Shown here: positions 53,784 to 62,396 of the stretch, piece after piece
Numbering within the stretch: the stretch's first letter is position 1
Layout of the letters: each line of letters starts with the position of its first letter
Assembly (NCBI RefSeq): GCF_024585285.1
Contig: NZ_CP040755.1
Coordinates: 3,038,001 to 3,102,000, forward strand
Reading direction: 5' to 3'
Length of the DNA: 64,000 nt
Source: Colwellia sp. M166
Lineage (GTDB): Bacteria > Pseudomonadota > Gammaproteobacteria > Enterobacterales > Alteromonadaceae
Notes under the pieces: generated by a model
Database searches by the model: none
The model's input: the letters and a program-made list of their open reading frames with translations, nothing else
Told to the model about the DNA's origin: nothing
Position numbers and translations under genes: made by a program

Positions 53784-54020
53784 TTATTGTCTTACATTAG
53801 CCATATTGTACTCAATGGTATATTTGAGATCAATCGGTCAAATAGTTAAGTTATTGCTTAGCGAGAAATATTAAGCTACTGACCACTAACCGTTAATACG
53901 GCGGTTCTAGCGCTAGTATAATCGCGATGTTCTCCAGATGTTACAGGTGAATGATATTACTCTTGATGCACAGAAACCGTGCGTTTAATCATCATGCAAT
54001 GTCGATATAGATTGATTGTT
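53784..54020. other. Intergenic region before dispersed repeat, no gene seen
   Basis: About 240 bases upstream of the TetR gene, with no coding frame or clear signal. Together with the repeats that follow, the gene-free stretch runs to 54698. Confidence 0.4.
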
Positions 54021-54269
54021 ATACCAAGTCTATTAAGTTTGTTCTCATTCAGCGCTTACCAGCGGTATCGAATCGCTGGTAAGCTCCCCAAGGTTAATTT
54101 TAAAAGGCTTACAGGCCGTATTGTTGATTTTGATAATGAATAAATGTTATTTAAATCAACACCTTAAATTAATTTAAGTGAGTGCTTAGGTTCAGTCTTG
54201 AACTGTGAACCTGTGCCGCTAAAGCTTTTAAATTTCATTGACTGGGAAGAAACTTAGTAGAGTTGGTAT
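54021..54269 (+). repeat. Dispersed repeat with ATACCAA-type inverted ends, copy C (best preserved)
   Basis: A 249-base unit. The left end ATACCAAGTCTATTAAGTTT and the reverse complement of the right end, ATACCAACTCTACTAAGTTT, agree in 17 of 20 positions. The interior has an extra hairpin (CTTACCAGCG...CGCTGGTAAG) absent from copy B. It has no coding capacity. Related copies lie at 18273, 38930 and 61631. Confidence 0.78.
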
Positions 54270-54466
54270 TACTGTACTCTCTGGAAGTCGTCAGATCGCT
54301 ATAGTGATCATAATTATTTCACGGCAAAAGTTTAAGGCTGTTGGCGTTTTATATCGTGTAATCAAGATTATGCGTCAGTTTCAATAGCATGATTGAATAA
54401 AGACGCTTTTCCCGCTCATCATGTAATAAGCGCTGAGAGAGAACAAACTTAATAGCTTTGGTATTA
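54270..54466 (-). repeat. Second repeat type sharing the ATACCAA end
   Basis: Directly after copy C. Read on the minus strand it begins ATACCAAAGCTATTAAGTTT, the same end as the first repeat type, but its interior is different (AAGCGTCTTTATTCAATCAT, then GCTATTGAAACTGACGC). Part of that interior, ATTCAATCATGCTATT, resembles the DNA at 35370-35390 and 38882-38897, which flanks the hybrid kinase gene. Confidence 0.55.
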
Positions 54467-54590
54467 CAAAATATACAATGTTAGTTACCAAGTTTGAAAA
54501 GGCAGCATGCAAACTTGATTTAAAGTACTGAATGTGGATTACAGATTAATATTATATTTACTTCATAAATTGCTATAGCTTTTTTAGGTC

Positions 54591-54617
54591 AAAGCGCCAT
54601 CAAAAATATGGCGCTTT
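54591..54617 (-). terminator. Hairpin, possible terminator of the deoxy-sugar operon
   Basis: The arms AAAGCGCCAT (54591-54600) and ATGGCGCTTT (54608-54617) pair perfectly around CAAAAAT. On the minus strand only a short T run is part of the stem, so terminator activity is uncertain. It lies about 80 bases past the last gene. Confidence 0.5.
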
Positions 54618-54698
54618 GTGCTTTGAAAAGATTAACTGATATTAAAGGTTTAAATTGCTATTTAGCCATATATTCAAAGTTAGTCATATTCTCAGGAA

Positions 54699-55574
54699 TT
54701 AGTCACTGACAGAAACGACAACTCGATCTTTTTCGTGAGCAACAACTGCTTGTTGTTGTGTGCCCAACCCTTCAATACCTAAGGTGATTTTATCGCCAGG
54801 TTTTAAGTATAATGGTGGAGTTTGGCCTAAACCAACACCAGGAGGTGTGCCAGTTGAAATTATATCACCCGGCTGTAAGCTCATAAATTTACTTAAGTAA
54901 CTGACAATGTAAGCGGGCTTGAATACCATAGTTTTGCTATTGCCATTTTGAAATGTCTTTCCGTTAACTGCTAAATGCATTGCTAAATTATTAGGGTCTT
55001 TGACTTCATCACTGGTGACTAGCCAAGGACCAATAGGACCAAAAGTATCGCAGCCTTTTCCTTTGTCCCACTGACTGCCTTTTTCTAATTGGAAAGTACG
55101 CTCAGAAACATCGTTGCAAACACAATATCCGGCAATATATTCGTGAGCATCTTCTTCACTAACATAAGAAGCATGTTTGCCTATGACGATTGCAAGTTCA
55201 ACTTCCCAGTCTAACTTATCACTATTTCTAGGCTGTACTATGTCATCATTAGGGCCAGAAATTGCACTGGTCGCTTTAGTAAATACCTCTGGCTCTTCTG
55301 GGATATTCATACCAGACTCAGCAGCATGGTCAGCATAATTAAGACCAATACAAAGAAATTTACCGACATTACCGACACAAGCCCCTAAACGAACATTTTT
55401 ATCAACAATCGGCAAGCTAGATAAATCTAAAGCTTGAATACGTTGTAAGTTATCAGCTGATAATGTTGCACCGTTAATATCACCAACGACATCACTTAGA
55501 TTTCTAATAATGCCATTATCATCCATAATACCAGGCTTTTCTTGACCTAATGGCCCATAACGAAGTAATTTCAT
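54699..55574 (-). CDS. FAH-family hydrolase, probable 2,4-diketo-3-deoxy-L-fuconate (or rhamnonate) hydrolase
   Basis: A 291-residue fumarylacetoacetate hydrolase-family enzyme. The core shows FLCIGLNYADHAAESG, the metal-binding acidic residues in DWEVELAIVIG, NDVSERTFQ, KGCDTFGPIGPWLVT and DIISTGTPPGVG. In oxidative deoxy-sugar routes this enzyme splits the diketo acid to pyruvate and L-lactate. It is the last gene of the minus-strand operon, 51 bases after the SDR gene. The sugar is inferred from the neighbours; such proteins are often labelled ureidoglycolate lyase by mistake. Confidence 0.82.
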   Translation of the reverse strand: MKLLRYGPLGQEKPGIMDDNGIIRNLSDVVGDINGATLSADNLQRIQALDLSSLPIVDKNVRLGACVGNVGKFLCIGLNYADHAAESGMNIPEEPEVFTKATSAISGPNDDIVQPRNSDKLDWEVELAIVIGKHASYVSEEDAHEYIAGYCVCNDVSERTFQLEKGSQWDKGKGCDTFGPIGPWLVTSDEVKDPNNLAMHLAVNGKTFQNGNSKTMVFKPAYIVSYLSKFMSLQPGDIISTGTPPGVGLGQTPPLYLKPGDKITLGIEGLGTQQQAVVAHEKDRVVVSVSD

Positions 55575-55625
55575 TTCATTGATCTCTTTAATATAAGTTG
55601 TTCAGTTAAATTTAGTTAAATTAGC

Positions 55626-56402
55626 TTAATTGTTTAAGGTGACAAAGCCGCCGTCTATTGGGAAATTACTTCCTGTAATAAATGCCGCATCATCAGAGCA
55701 AAGGTAATCGACTAAGCCGGCAATTTCATCCGGTGTTCCCATTCGGCCAATAGGTTGACTTTTGGATAACTTTTCAAACATTTCTGCTTTATTATCGGCA
55801 TAATTTTTTTCTAAAAAGTTATCAACAAAAGGGGTATGGACGCGACCGGGAGATATACAATTACAACGAATACCATCAGCTAAGTAATCTTTAGCAACAG
55901 AGTAAGTCATGGTTAATACCGCACCTTTGGTCATTGAATAGGCAAACCTATCAGCAATGCCCACGGAAGAGGCGACTGACGCCATGTTGATAATAACGCC
56001 ACTTTTTTGAGCTTTCATTGCTTCAATAGCGCCATAAATACAGTTGTAAACGCCTTTAACATTGATGTTATAGAGCCTATCTAAATCTGCTTCGCTGGTT
56101 TGTTCGATATTACCGATATGTGCTATGCCAGCATTATTAACTAGTATATCGATGGTATGTTCGTTATTAATATTTTTAAATAAGGCTAAAACGTCTTTAT
56201 TGTTCGATACATCAAGGGCATAGGCTTGAGCAATGCCGCCTGCATTGATAATTTCTTCAACAGTTGCTTGTGCGGCTTCAAGGTTTAGGTCGACAACTAA
56301 TACTTTTATATTTTTCTGAGCAAGTCGCAAACAAATACTTTTGCCTATGCCGCTTGCACCACCGGTGACTAAAGCGACTTTTATTTTATTTTCTACAGTC
56401 AT
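55626..56402 (-). CDS. SDR-family oxidoreductase, probable 2-keto-3-deoxy-L-fuconate dehydrogenase
   Basis: A 258-residue short-chain dehydrogenase. The nucleotide motif is VTGGASGIGKSI (about residues 13-24), Asp in VVDLNLEAA favours NAD over NADP, then NNAGIA, and the catalytic Ser and Tyr-x3-Lys in MASVASSVGIADRFAYSMTKGA. It ends ITGSNFPIDGGFVTLNN. In this pathway it oxidises the 4-hydroxyl of the 2-keto-3-deoxy sugar acid. It lies between the lactonase-like and FAH genes. Confidence 0.82.
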   Translation of the reverse strand: MTVENKIKVALVTGGASGIGKSICLRLAQKNIKVLVVDLNLEAAQATVEEIINAGGIAQAYALDVSNNKDVLALFKNINNEHTIDILVNNAGIAHIGNIEQTSEADLDRLYNINVKGVYNCIYGAIEAMKAQKSGVIINMASVASSVGIADRFAYSMTKGAVLTMTYSVAKDYLADGIRCNCISPGRVHTPFVDNFLEKNYADNKAEMFEKLSKSQPIGRMGTPDEIAGLVDYLCSDDAAFITGSNFPIDGGFVTLNN

Positions 56403-56423
56403 ACTTAATTCCTAAATCGATAA

Positions 56424-57296
56424 CTAATAAGAAGGTAACTGATAAAACGTACGAGCATTGTCTGCCCAAATTTTACGTTTTTCTTCATCTTGATAATTGT
56501 TGAGTAATACTTGGGTTAATTCTACCCAAGTGTCATAGTCGCCATTAAGTTTGATTACGGGCCAATCACTTCCCCACATGATTCTATTTGGGCCAAACTC
56601 TTGGCTAATGTGGTCAACATAGGGTTGAATAATACTGGCATCAACTTGCCCTTGTGGCGCTTCTGTTAATAAGCCCGACATTTTAATGTAGACATTTTTA
56701 CAGCTAGCAATGCTTGTTATACGCCTTTGCCAAAAGCGAGATGGTGGCATAGCTAAATTTGGTTTGGCGCAATGATCTATCACAATTTTTAAAGTTGGAT
56801 GTCTATCGGCAATGCTCTTGATATTCGATAAATGAACATCATTAACTAAGGCATCAAAAGTTAAGTGTTTTTTTGCCATAAATTCAAAAATAGGATTGAA
56901 TTTATCTTTTAAGATCCAATTCACATCGTCAATATCTTGTAGCATTGGTCGAATGCCTTTGAAATATGGATTGTGAGCCAAGCGCGCTAAGGTCGTTATT
57001 GCTTTGGCATCTTCCATATCAATCCAACCGACCACGCCTGCGACAAAGTTGGTACGCTCAGCAATTTCAAGTAAGAAATGAGTTTCCTCCTCAGTAGCCG
57101 CGGCTTGCACTAATATGGTTTGACTAATACCTTGGTGCTCAAGCGTAGGGGCTAAGTGCTGTGGTAGAAAATCTTTATACAGTAGCGCTAGCTCAGGTGT
57201 TAGCCAGTGATAGTCATCGCGTGATAATTGCCAAAAATGTTGATGACTATCAACTCGTTCTATATTCGGTTTGATTTCAAATTTAGTGTTACTCAT
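56424..57296 (-). CDS. Amidohydrolase-family protein, probable L-fuconolactone hydrolase
   Basis: A 290-residue amidohydrolase_2 enzyme. Metal ligands are seen in VDSHQHFWQL (HxH), VIDHCAKPNL and IMWGSDWPVIKL. The family includes L-fucono-1,5-lactonase and 4-sulfomuconolactonase. With the aldo/keto reductase gene it overlaps by one base, the likely role is opening the sugar lactone to the free acid. Confidence 0.82.
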   Translation of the reverse strand: MSNTKFEIKPNIERVDSHQHFWQLSRDDYHWLTPELALLYKDFLPQHLAPTLEHQGISQTILVQAAATEEETHFLLEIAERTNFVAGVVGWIDMEDAKAITTLARLAHNPYFKGIRPMLQDIDDVNWILKDKFNPIFEFMAKKHLTFDALVNDVHLSNIKSIADRHPTLKIVIDHCAKPNLAMPPSRFWQRRITSIASCKNVYIKMSGLLTEAPQGQVDASIIQPYVDHISQEFGPNRIMWGSDWPVIKLNGDYDTWVELTQVLLNNYQDEEKRKIWADNARTFYQLPSY

Positions 57297-58342
57297 CAGA
57301 TACTTTTCGCTGAGCAGGGTAAAGGTGCGTCTTTATCTAACAAGTTTTTATCTTTTAATGTTTGCCAAAACTCAGCAGGAATAACCTCATTAAATAATGC
57401 GATAGTTTGTTCTACACGTTTAGCACTACCTAGGCCTGGAATTACCGACGCGACTGCTGAATGCCCTAATGGAAATTGTAAAGCGGCTGCGGCTAACGTG
57501 ACTTTATATTGACTACAAACGGCTTCAATTTTTGCGACTTTATCAATAATATGCTGTGGTGCTGGTTCATAATCATAATAAGGGATGTTGTTACCCTTTA
57601 CACCGGTAGCTAAAATGCCTGAATTGTAGGGGCCACCTAAAATAATTGATGCACCATGGGCTTCACATGTAGGTAAGAATTGCTGAAGCGGCGTTTGTTC
57701 TAATAATGAATACCTTCCGGCTAAGAGAAAGCAGTCAAACTGACCGATATTCATTGCTCGCTCGCAAATTTCAACTTCATTCACGCCCAAACCCACGGCT
57801 TTTATGTCGCCATGTTTTCTTAATTCATCTAAGGCTTTATAACCGCTGGTCTCAAATTGCTTAAAGTAGTGTTTATCATTATCGCCATGGGTATAAGCGC
57901 CCAGATCATGAAGCAATAAAATATCTATTTCCGCTAAACCTAAGCGTTGCTGACTGTCTTCAAATGAACGCATGATGCCACTATAAGAGTAATCATAATG
58001 AGCATCAAAGGGCATAGGACTAAGAAAACCATGGCGTAATTGCTTGATATCTGCTGTTGCATCGGGTTTAAGCAGTCGGCCAACTTTGGTCGATAAAACA
58101 TACTGCTCTTTGCTCAAAGGCCTTAACGCATCACCTATTCTCCGTTCACTTAGACCGGCACCATAACGAGGCGATGTATCAAATAAAGTCATCCCCAAGT
58201 CAATTGCTTTATCTAATGTCGCTTGTGCTTCTGTATTTGATACTGCTTGATATAGATTGCCCATGGAAGCTGCACCAAAGCCTAGTGTTGATACTTCAAG
58301 TGCAGTTTGACCAAGTTGTCGTCTATCGCAAATATTATTCAT
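57296..58342 (-). CDS. Aldo/keto reductase, probable L-fucose dehydrogenase
   Basis: A 348-residue NAD(P)-dependent aldo/keto reductase. The catalytic tetrad is in LFDTSPRYGAGLSERRIG (Asp, Tyr), STKVGRL (Lys) and ILLLHDLGAYTHG (His). The C-terminal ASVIPGLGSAKRVEQTI is the cofactor site. It resembles the D-threo-aldose or L-fucose 1-dehydrogenase group, which makes the lactone used by the next enzyme. It shares one base with the amidohydrolase gene and lies 15 bases after the hydroxyacid oxidase gene. Confidence 0.82.
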   Translation of the reverse strand: MNNICDRRQLGQTALEVSTLGFGAASMGNLYQAVSNTEAQATLDKAIDLGMTLFDTSPRYGAGLSERRIGDALRPLSKEQYVLSTKVGRLLKPDATADIKQLRHGFLSPMPFDAHYDYSYSGIMRSFEDSQQRLGLAEIDILLLHDLGAYTHGDNDKHYFKQFETSGYKALDELRKHGDIKAVGLGVNEVEICERAMNIGQFDCFLLAGRYSLLEQTPLQQFLPTCEAHGASIILGGPYNSGILATGVKGNNIPYYDYEPAPQHIIDKVAKIEAVCSQYKVTLAAAALQFPLGHSAVASVIPGLGSAKRVEQTIALFNEVIPAEFWQTLKDKNLLDKDAPLPCSAKSI

Positions 58343-58357
58343 ATATAATAAGCTTAT

Positions 58358-59505
58358 TTAACTAACTAAATGACGAGGCAAATCTGCAACGCTTTTACAT
58401 CCTAGCTGATTCATTATTTGGGTTAACTGCAAGGTCAGTGAATTAATGGTATGAATGCCTCCTTTATCGCCCAAGGCACCAACACCATAAACAAAAGGAC
58501 GCCCTAAAAAGGTAAAATCTGCACCAGAGGCTAATGCCCCCGCAATGTTAGTTCCGCTGCGTAAGCCACTGTCCATAAATATTTTAATTTTATCACCGTG
58601 TTTTTTAGCTATACGTTGCAAGGGCTCAACGGGTGATTCACCGGCATCAAGTTGGCGGGCACCATGGTTGGAAATAACAACTGCGTCTGCGCCTAAAGAA
58701 ATTGCTGCTTCAACATCGACTTCATTAATTAAGCCTTTAATGACTAATGGCCCTTTCCAAAGTTCTCTTATGGGTTTTAATCCTTCAATATCTACACGGC
58801 CCATAACGGTTTTATTCATGAAAGCAGCTAATTGATCTGTTGGCATACCCTTTGGCATGTAAGGCTTTAATGTTTCCATTTCAGGTTTACCTGCCAAAGC
58901 GGTTGCTAATAACCACTGAGGGCATGACAACATTTGTAATATATTGCTGATGGTCATTTTTGGCGGCATGGCTAAGCCATTGCGGATGTCTCTTGGTCTA
59001 AAACCAAACGTTGGTACATCAACTGTCACCACTAACACTTTATATTGTGCCGCGGTGATGCGACGCATTAAGTCTGTGCGAATGACATCATCAGTGGGGT
59101 TATATAGCTGAAACCAAGCATTGCCTTCTGAAACTTCGCTTATACGCTCTAAGCTACTAGAAGAAACAGTACTCAATACGTAAGGGATATTTTTTTCTGC
59201 TGCAGCTTTAGCTAGGATTTCAGGTGATTTAGGCCACATTAAACCTTGTAATCCTACCGGGGCGATACCAAAAGGAGCTGAATATTTATGGCCAAATAGC
59301 TCAACACTTAAATCACTACCACTAAAGGGTTTTAATAGCTCGCTGCGCAACTGGACGGCTTCAATATCAGCGCGATTTCGTTGCACACCAATTTCTTCCA
59401 TACAGCCGCCTTCTAGATAATCAAAAGCAAATTTAGGAATACGCTTTTTAGCTTGGCGTTTTAAGTCTGCAACATCAGGAAAGTTATTGTCAAAAAATCA
59501 TTCAT
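58358..59505 (-). pseudogene. FMN-dependent alpha-hydroxy acid dehydrogenase (LldD-like) with frameshift near the start
   Basis: The uninterrupted part (58358-59401, 347 residues) is an FMN enzyme with FGIAPVGLQGLMWP, YVLSTVSSSSLERI, LVVTVDVPTFGFRPRDIRNG, the active-site His-x-x-Arg in ISNHGARQLDAG, and DSGLRSGTNIAGALASGAD. The missing N-terminus is present upstream in another frame: from 59505 ATG AAT GAT leads into a run of six T (59492-59497), then DNNFPDVADLKRQAKKRIPK and FAFDYLEGGC join the rest. One extra T would restore a 382-residue protein of normal length, with AGG before the ATG. A lactate-oxidising role fits, since the pathway yields L-lactate. This may be a true mutation, a slippage switch or a read error. 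Confidence 0.75.
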
Positions 59506-59644
59506 TTTAATACCTGTTTAGTCTGGCTTTGCTTGAAAAAAGAAGATTGCTTTAATGAAAAAGTTGCCTAAGTCAAGATGGGGCCATTGCCTTAGGTTGT
59601 CCAGTTTCATTAAATATTTATAAGTCAAAATAAATTCTTTCTAA

Positions 59645-59962
59645 TTATTCTGACTTACCCATATTACCGCTAATGACATTAATCATTTGCTCGAAAATAG
59701 TTTGCTCTACCTCAACAACGGTAGCTTTACCTTCAATTATTAATCCGGTGTTAAGGTCTATATCTTCACTTAAGTTATAATACCTTTCAGGGTTTACTGA
59801 TATTTTTATTACCGAAGATATTGCCGAGCCAACTACAGAGCCTCTATCGGTAGTAAATAAAACTAATAAAGCAGCAAAGGCGATCATTTCAACAATTTCT
59901 GCATTATCTGATATGTTTGGAAACCGAACATTATTAAATAAAACAAATTTTGCTACGGCCAT
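59645..59962 (-). CDS. Hypothetical protein, 105 residues
   Basis: Not recognised. The ATG at 59962 has GAGGA 5-6 bases upstream, so it is probably real. It begins MAVAKFVLFNNVRFPNIS, has a hydrophobic stretch (EMIAFAALLVLFT, about residues 25-37), then SAISSVIKISVNPERYYNLS and ends EQMINVISGNMGKSE. It lies upstream of the deoxy-sugar genes on the same strand, 140 bases from the hydroxyacid oxidase. Confidence 0.55.
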   Translation of the reverse strand: MAVAKFVLFNNVRFPNISDNAEIVEMIAFAALLVLFTTDRGSVVGSAISSVIKISVNPERYYNLSEDIDLNTGLIIEGKATVVEVEQTIFEQMINVISGNMGKSE

Positions 59963-60824
59963 GTCATCCTCAAAATTTTTAATTAGGTAATTTCATAATT
60001 ATCACGGTAGTGAAATGTATAATTTTAGATGCTTTTCAAATATGAAATTTAATTTTATTTGTAAAACTTAAGTGTTAAGGTTTCACAAGTCAACTGTTTT
60101 TAGCATTTATTCCTAATTTTGATTTATTTATATTGACCGATAATAAAAATAGAATCATCAATATGAAAGTTGTAAATTCGTTTAACTTGTTGATATTTAA
60201 ATTATTATATTTCATATTAATTCGAGCTATATTTTTAAGTATAAAATACCACCCTTCCTTAAAGAGAAAGTGAACTTAGTGATAGTGGGAAGACAGTCAT
60301 GAATTACTCGGCAGATGTTAGTGGCTTCCACATAGTAAGGCTGCAAAATTAGTCAACATGGCGATTAAGGGTGTCGCGGTTACTGTGTAAAGTATGGCTA
60401 TTCTGTTTCAGTCATATACTAAAGAAAACGATAATAAAGAAGAAATTGCAAAATAATCGTTATAAGAAGATAGCTAAAGTTACTGAAGTTAAACGCTTGT
60501 ATGAATGTAGATGAGAATTTTAGTTTTTAACAAACATCACCAATGATTTGAATAAGGCCAAACCTATTAGAATTGCTATAGTGACGGAGTTCAAGCGTGG
60601 GAGTCATTTATGGAGAATTATCAGAAAATTGAATAAGGTAGCTCACTTGGAAGTAAGTGGAAACTTGTGGATAGAATATTTTCTTTAGTTGAACATTAGC
60701 TTGCTTTGAGTCACTAGTTTTATTTCATTTCATATATACAATCTTTTTTTATTGATTGATAATGAGGTATAATTGCAATTCTTACCGTCAAGTTAATCAA
60801 CCGCATTGTTGAAATGGAAGTCAA
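59963..60824. other. Intergenic region, 862 bp, no intact gene
   Basis: AT-rich DNA between the 105-residue gene (minus strand) and the IclR gene (plus strand). Short frames around 60290-60400 and 60590-60670 do not resemble known proteins. A worn copy of the 25-base ATACCAA palindrome lies at 60555-60579 (AGGCCAAACC...TTGCTAT). Promoters of both flanking units should lie here, but I could not place them. Confidence 0.45.
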
Positions 60825-61622
60825 ATGACTGAAAAAAAAACCACGAAAGAAACTGGCTCACGCAAGAAACATTATTCAGCTCCTGCACTTGAAAAAGGCC
60901 TAGATCTATTAGAGTTACTTTCTTATGAAGTTGATGGTTTAAACATTGCTGAAATTACTCGGAGACTAGATAAATCAGTTGGCGAGTTATTTAGAATGTT
61001 AGCGGTATTAGAGCAACGTGGTTTTATTGAAATGCCAATGGGGAGCGACAAATATCGATTAACATTAAAAATGTTTAGCTTATCTAACCGCTTTCCTCCG
61101 ATAAAAAGATTAACCTCTTTAGCTAATCCCTTAATGCAAAGTCTTTCATACACTATTGAACAGTCTTGCCATTTAGTTATTTATTATGAAGGTAAAGGTC
61201 ATGTTGTAGTTCAACAAGACTCCCCATCTACCCGTATTTTTAGTGTCAGGCTAGGGGCTGAAGCGCCATTAATGAATACTTGCTCAGGCCATTTGTTACT
61301 TGCATATTCTAGTCCTGAAAAAAGAGAGCTTATGCTAAATAGGATACCTAAAAATCATCCTAAGCCAAATCAAATAGCATTCAAAAGTATACTCGAAAAA
61401 GTAGAGAAGCAGGGCTTTGAAAATATTATTAGTGCACAGACACAAGGTGTTGAAGATATAGGTTACCCAATTTTTGATGATACAGGGCAAATAGCAGCAG
61501 CATTAGTCGTGCCTTTTATTGGCTTTCTTGATGGTTCCCATTCAGTAGATGGAAATTTAGCTCATGAAAAAATTAAAGCGACTGCTGAAGAGATGTCACG
61601 TTTGTTAGGGTATGAAGCTTAA
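60825..61622 (+). CDS. IclR-family transcriptional regulator
   Basis: A 265-residue regulator with a basic N-terminal tail, a winged helix (SAPALEKGLDLLELLSYEVDGLNIAEITRRLDKSVGELFRMLAVLEQRGFI) and the IclR effector domain (LGAEAPLMNTCSGHLLLAY, QTQGVEDIGYPIFDDTGQIAAALVVPFI). It diverges from the deoxy-sugar genes and is the likely controller of that operon, sensing a sugar acid. IclR proteins can repress or activate; which applies here is not visible. Confidence 0.88.
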   Translation: MTEKKTTKETGSRKKHYSAPALEKGLDLLELLSYEVDGLNIAEITRRLDKSVGELFRMLAVLEQRGFIEMPMGSDKYRLTLKMFSLSNRFPPIKRLTSLANPLMQSLSYTIEQSCHLVIYYEGKGHVVVQQDSPSTRIFSVRLGAEAPLMNTCSGHLLLAYSSPEKRELMLNRIPKNHPKPNQIAFKSILEKVEKQGFENIISAQTQGVEDIGYPIFDDTGQIAAALVVPFIGFLDGSHSVDGNLAHEKIKATAEEMSRLLGYEA

Positions 61623-61630
61623 ATGTATTT

Positions 61631-61725
61631 ATATCAATTCTACTAAGTTTGTTCCCACTCAGTGAAGTTAAAAGCTTTAGCGGCACAGGGTCACAGTTCC
61701 AGACTGAACCTCAGTACCTACATCC
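61631..61725 (-). repeat. Dispersed repeat copy D, cut by an insertion sequence
   Basis: The end ATATCAATTCTACTAAGTTT, then AAAGCTTTAGCGGCACAGG, AGACTGAACCTCAG and TACCTACATCC match copies A to C in order. The match stops abruptly at 61725, where an IS50-like end begins. The missing remainder of the repeat is not found beyond the IS fragment. Confidence 0.7.
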
Positions 61726-62044
61726 TTGTCTCTTATACACAACTTTTCAACGTGCGATATTTATGATCTAATACCATTTTATTTCATCCTTAGTAAATAT
61801 GGATGATCCTGAAGCAACACAATGGGCCCAATTGGTTTTTGGCCAAGCGAATTTAGACGATCCTCGACGCACAAAACGATTAGTCCAACTGACAAGTGAT
61901 ATGGCCGAAAATGCTTCAAGTTCAATTTTAAAAGCATGTGGCACATCAGGTAAAATAGAAGGTGCTTATCGTTTTATTCGTCATGAAAAAATTTCTCCTG
62001 ATGAAATTGCAAACGCAGGTTTTATACCAAACGGATTAATTTGA
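61726..62044 (+). mobile_element. IS4-family (IS50-like) insertion sequence remnant
   Basis: It begins TTGTCTCTTATACACAACTT, close to the Tn5/IS50 outer end (CTGACTCTTATACACAAGT) and mosaic end. At 61799-62044 an 81-codon frame reads ATQWAQLVFGQANLDDPRRT, then KRLVQL, GTSGKIEGAYRFIRHEKIS, like the DNA-binding start of Tn5 transposase (DPRRT...EGAYRFIRN). About 400 residues of a usual IS50 transposase are missing, with no right end, so the element is a dead fragment. It lies inside repeat copy D. Confidence 0.82.
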
Positions 62045-62085
62045 TCAGTTAATTAATCCGCTTGTTATAAGATAACAAGCGGATT
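62032..62085. repeat. Nested inverted repeats after the IS fragment
   Basis: CGGATTAATT (62032-62041) pairs with AATTAATCCG (62051-62060). The second arm also starts another perfect hairpin, AATCCGCTTGTTAT (62055-62068) with ATAACAAGCGGATT (62072-62085). The two hairpins share bases and exclude each other. No T-tract follows. This may mark the break point of the IS deletion. Confidence 0.6.
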
Positions 62086-62346
62086 GAGTTTACAATAGGG
62101 CAGGTTAATCAAATCAAGGCTTGGTATTATTGATGGAGCAAACATGCATCATGTTTTACTTTGTTAAAGATTTTCATGGCAAAGTTTTTTATTTAAAATT
62201 GCGGGCTTGTGAAATATCCAGTTAAACAATATAGACGTTAATATTTTGCGCCAGATTTTCGGTGTAGGAAGGCTCTAGAGAGCTGTATCAGTTATTTACG
62301 AAAAGTAATAATGATTTGCAAACTAGGAGTTTAGCGAAGGACAAAA
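62086..62346. other. Intergenic region after IS remnant, nothing identified
   Basis: About 260 bases without a convincing gene, repeat or signal, between the IS remnant and the cheX-like gene's terminator. Confidence 0.4.
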
Positions 62347-62373
62347 CAAAAAAGCCTCATCGTTCACGAGGCT
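62347..62373 (-). terminator. Rho-independent terminator after the cheX-like gene
   Basis: On the minus strand AGCCTCGT pairs with ATGAGGCT around GAACG and is followed by TTTTTTG. It lies 24 bases past the stop. Confidence 0.85.
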
Positions 62374-62396
62374 GTTTATATTTTTATTAGCTTGAT

